From the NCBI GenBank assembly GCA_025456385.1, contig JALOKS010000109.1, positions 1 through 7,799 on the forward strand: a stretch of DNA of 7,799 nucleotides, in the 5' to 3' direction. The stretch comes from Thermoanaerobaculales bacterium. GTDB taxonomy: Bacteria; Acidobacteriota; Thermoanaerobaculia; Thermoanaerobaculales; Sulfomarinibacteraceae. This document shows, piece after piece, positions 6,850-7,799 of the stretch. Below the pieces are notes generated by a model. It did not search any database, was not told the DNA's origin, and saw only the letters and a list, made by a program, of their open reading frames with translations. The position numbers were made by a program, and so were the translations under genes. The first letter of the stretch is position 1. Every line of letters begins with the position of its first letter.

Positions 6850-7448
6850 GCCGACGCACAGCGGCGGTCGAAGCCCATCAGCTGCGCCACGAGCTCAGCG
6901 TTCGCGCGGTCTGTGAGGGTCTCGAGGAGCGTGAGGGCTACCTCGACAGCGGTCCCGGGTCCGGTCGAGGTCACGATGTTGCGGTCCCGGACGAGCTCGT
7001 CATCCACGACCTCGACGCCCTCGGCCGCGAGCTGGTCGCGGCGGCGGCTGCCGCCGCGACAGTAGGTGGTGGCGCGCCGGCCGGCGAGGACGCCGCTGCG
7101 GGCAACCGGCAGGGCGCCGACGCAGATGGTGGCGATCGGCTTGGCCTCGCGGTCGAAGCTGCGGACCAGCTCGCCGACGGCGGAGGAGCAGGCCTCCTCG
7201 TAGTAGCCGAACTCCTCGAAGCCGCCGGGCAGGGCGAGGGCGTCGAAGTCGGCGGCCCGGAGGTTCCGGACGAGCGCGTCCGGGAGCACCCTGAGCCCGA
7301 AGCTGCAGCGGACCTCGGGTGTGAGGCCGGCCGTCACGACCTCGATCGGCTCCGCGCCCTCGAGGGAGGCCCAGCCGAGGACGTCGAGGAAGGCCGCGGT
7401 CTCGTAGACCTCGGCTCCGCGCGGCACGAGCAGCAGGACCCGCTTCAC
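6825..7448 (-). CDS. DJ-1/PfpI-superfamily cysteine protein (DJ-1/YajL-like)
   Basis: Member of the DJ-1/YajL branch of the DJ-1/ThiJ/PfpI superfamily, small cytosolic proteins with a reactive cysteine linked to oxidative and carbonyl stress; the proposed protein/nucleotide deglycase activity is debated. The 207 residues cover the whole domain. Human DJ-1 landmarks align by eye: GAEVYETA (11-18) gives Glu16 at the position of Glu18; LPGG (73-76); ATICVGALP (106-114) gives Cys109 at the nucleophile elbow, equal to Cys106; and STGPGTA (161-167) matches SRGPGTS. The human TTHP motif is TTYC here (127-130), replacing His126 with Tyr and adding a second Cys. The tail after about 193 is short and not conserved. 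The start is a GTG sharing four bases (GTGA) with the stop of the upstream small gene, with GGAGA six bases before it, so translation is probably coupled. recD2 follows 10 bases after the stop. The family is secure; the reaction is not. Confidence 0.92.
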   Translation of the reverse strand: MKRVLLLVPRGAEVYETAAFLDVLGWASLEGAEPIEVVTAGLTPEVRCSFGLRVLPDALVRNLRAADFDALALPGGFEEFGYYEEACSSAVGELVRSFDREAKPIATICVGALPVARSGVLAGRRATTYCRGGSRRRDQLAAEGVEVVDDELVRDRNIVTSTGPGTAVEVALTLLETLTDRANAELVAQLMGFDRRCASAGLSARLP

Positions 7449-7636
7449 CGCCCGTCTCCGGCGCCGCGCAGGCTCGAGGGCAGGGGCTCGAGGTCGCGCG
7501 GCGCGAAGCCGCGCTCCTCGAAGGACATCAGGCGGGCATCGGCTTCGAGGTCGAGACGGGCCGTGTCGGCCAGGCGCGCGGCGAGCTCCGTCTGGACCCG
7601 GCTCGCGCGGCAGCTGCTGGTGAAGGGCTCGCTCAT
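7445..7636 (-). CDS. Small unknown protein (63 residues), translationally coupled to the DJ-1-like gene
   Basis: I do not recognise this protein. It is hydrophilic, with no signal peptide or membrane segment, one Cys (residue 9), and a probable helix with alternating basic and acidic residues at about 12-42 (VQTELAARLADTARLDLEAD and on). The C-terminal third is Pro/Gly-rich. The ATG at 7636 is preceded by GGAGGA four bases upstream, the best ribosome binding site of this block. The reading frame extends to an ATG at 7732 (95 residues), but that start lacks a good ribosome binding site and adds a Gly/Val-rich leader. Its TGA overlaps the GTG of the DJ-1-like gene, so it is probably the first gene of the DJ-1-recD2 operon. 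It could be a small regulatory or partner protein, or chiefly a leader that couples translation. Confidence 0.6.
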   Translation of the reverse strand: MSEPFTSSCRASRVQTELAARLADTARLDLEADARLMSFEERGFAPRDLEPLPSSLRGAGDGR

Positions 7637-7640
7637 CGAT

Positions 7641-7646
7641 TCCTCC
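7641..7646 (-). promoter_or_regulatory. Ribosome binding site that sets the start of the 63-residue gene
   Basis: Minus-strand GGAGGA lies four bases before the ATG at 7636. It favours the shorter 63-residue product over an upstream start at 7732. Confidence 0.55.
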
Positions 7647-7775
7647 TCGGCCTCGTTACCGACGACGGCGCCCGCACGATCGACGGTGACGAGGCCACCG
7701 GGCACGCCGAGGATACCGCCGCCGGGGATCATCGTCGTCGTCGTGGGCCGCGCGCCGAGCGCCGTCGGCGGTGGG

Positions 7776-7781
7776 AGGTTA
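7776..7781 (-). promoter_or_regulatory. Weak candidate -10 box for the DJ-1/recD2 operon
   Basis: Minus-strand TAACCT keeps the conserved T1, A2 and T6 of a -10 hexamer and is one of few AT-containing spots upstream of the operon. Its -35 region would lie partly at or beyond the window edge, so it cannot be assessed. A second weak candidate, TATCCT, lies at 7710-7715. Confidence 0.2.
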
Positions 7782-7799
7782 GGATGGGGCGGGGGTGGC

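Noticed and set aside
6815..6859. Longer RecD2 start (GTG at 6859)
   Set aside because: It would overlap the DJ-1 gene by 35 bases and add 15 residues that do not resemble the family N-terminus. The ATG at 6814 fits the usual RecD2 start.
7732..7744. Run of four TCG triplets
   Set aside because: Too short to call a functional microsatellite and easily expected in this base composition.
1..7799. Search for CRISPR arrays, tRNA or rRNA genes, insertion sequences, defence or phage genes
   Set aside because: I saw no regularly spaced repeats, transposase-like proteins, terminal inverted repeats, RNA-gene signatures or abrupt change in base composition.

Overview
The window is very GC-rich (about 70% or more by eye) and densely coding. 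It holds six genes in two convergent blocks. There is no sign of phage, insertion sequence, CRISPR array, tRNA or rRNA. High GC, G/C-ending codons, a stand-alone RecD2 helicase, a FloT-type flotillin and a lipoprotein joining a FlgO/TolB-N-like domain to TPRs suggest a free-living, diderm-type bacterium such as Acidobacteriota or Myxococcota. That placement is inference; no marker gene in the window fixes the phylum.

Left block, + strand. After a short leader with an extended -10 (TGATACACT) and a near-perfect ribosome binding site, a complete flotillin/SPFH protein (99-1574) is followed 22 bases later by a 356-residue protein of unknown family (1597-2667). The second protein has two helical parts joined by a long Pro/Ala/Arg linker. 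The two probably form one transcript. The usual flotillin partner NfeD is not visible here.

Right block, - strand, in transcription order: a 63-residue unknown protein (7445-7636), a DJ-1/YajL-type cysteine protein (6825-7448, GTG start overlapping the previous stop by 4 bases), the DNA helicase RecD2 (4619-6814), and, after 84 bases carrying its own promoter-like signals, a TPR lipoprotein (2702-4534). The blocks meet tail to tail across a 34-base gap with a small hairpin (2688-2709).

How they may work together: the flotillin pair looks like a membrane-organising module. The DJ-1/RecD2 pair suggests stress protection linked to DNA maintenance. The lipoprotein looks like an envelope scaffold. 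These functional links are inferred from gene order only. The window looks like ordinary chromosomal backbone. The least-described parts are the unknown flotillin neighbour, the 63-residue protein coupled to DJ-1, and the promoter-like element that shares bases with the DJ-1 stop codon and could give a leaderless recD2 mRNA. No stretch longer than 300 bases lacks a gene.
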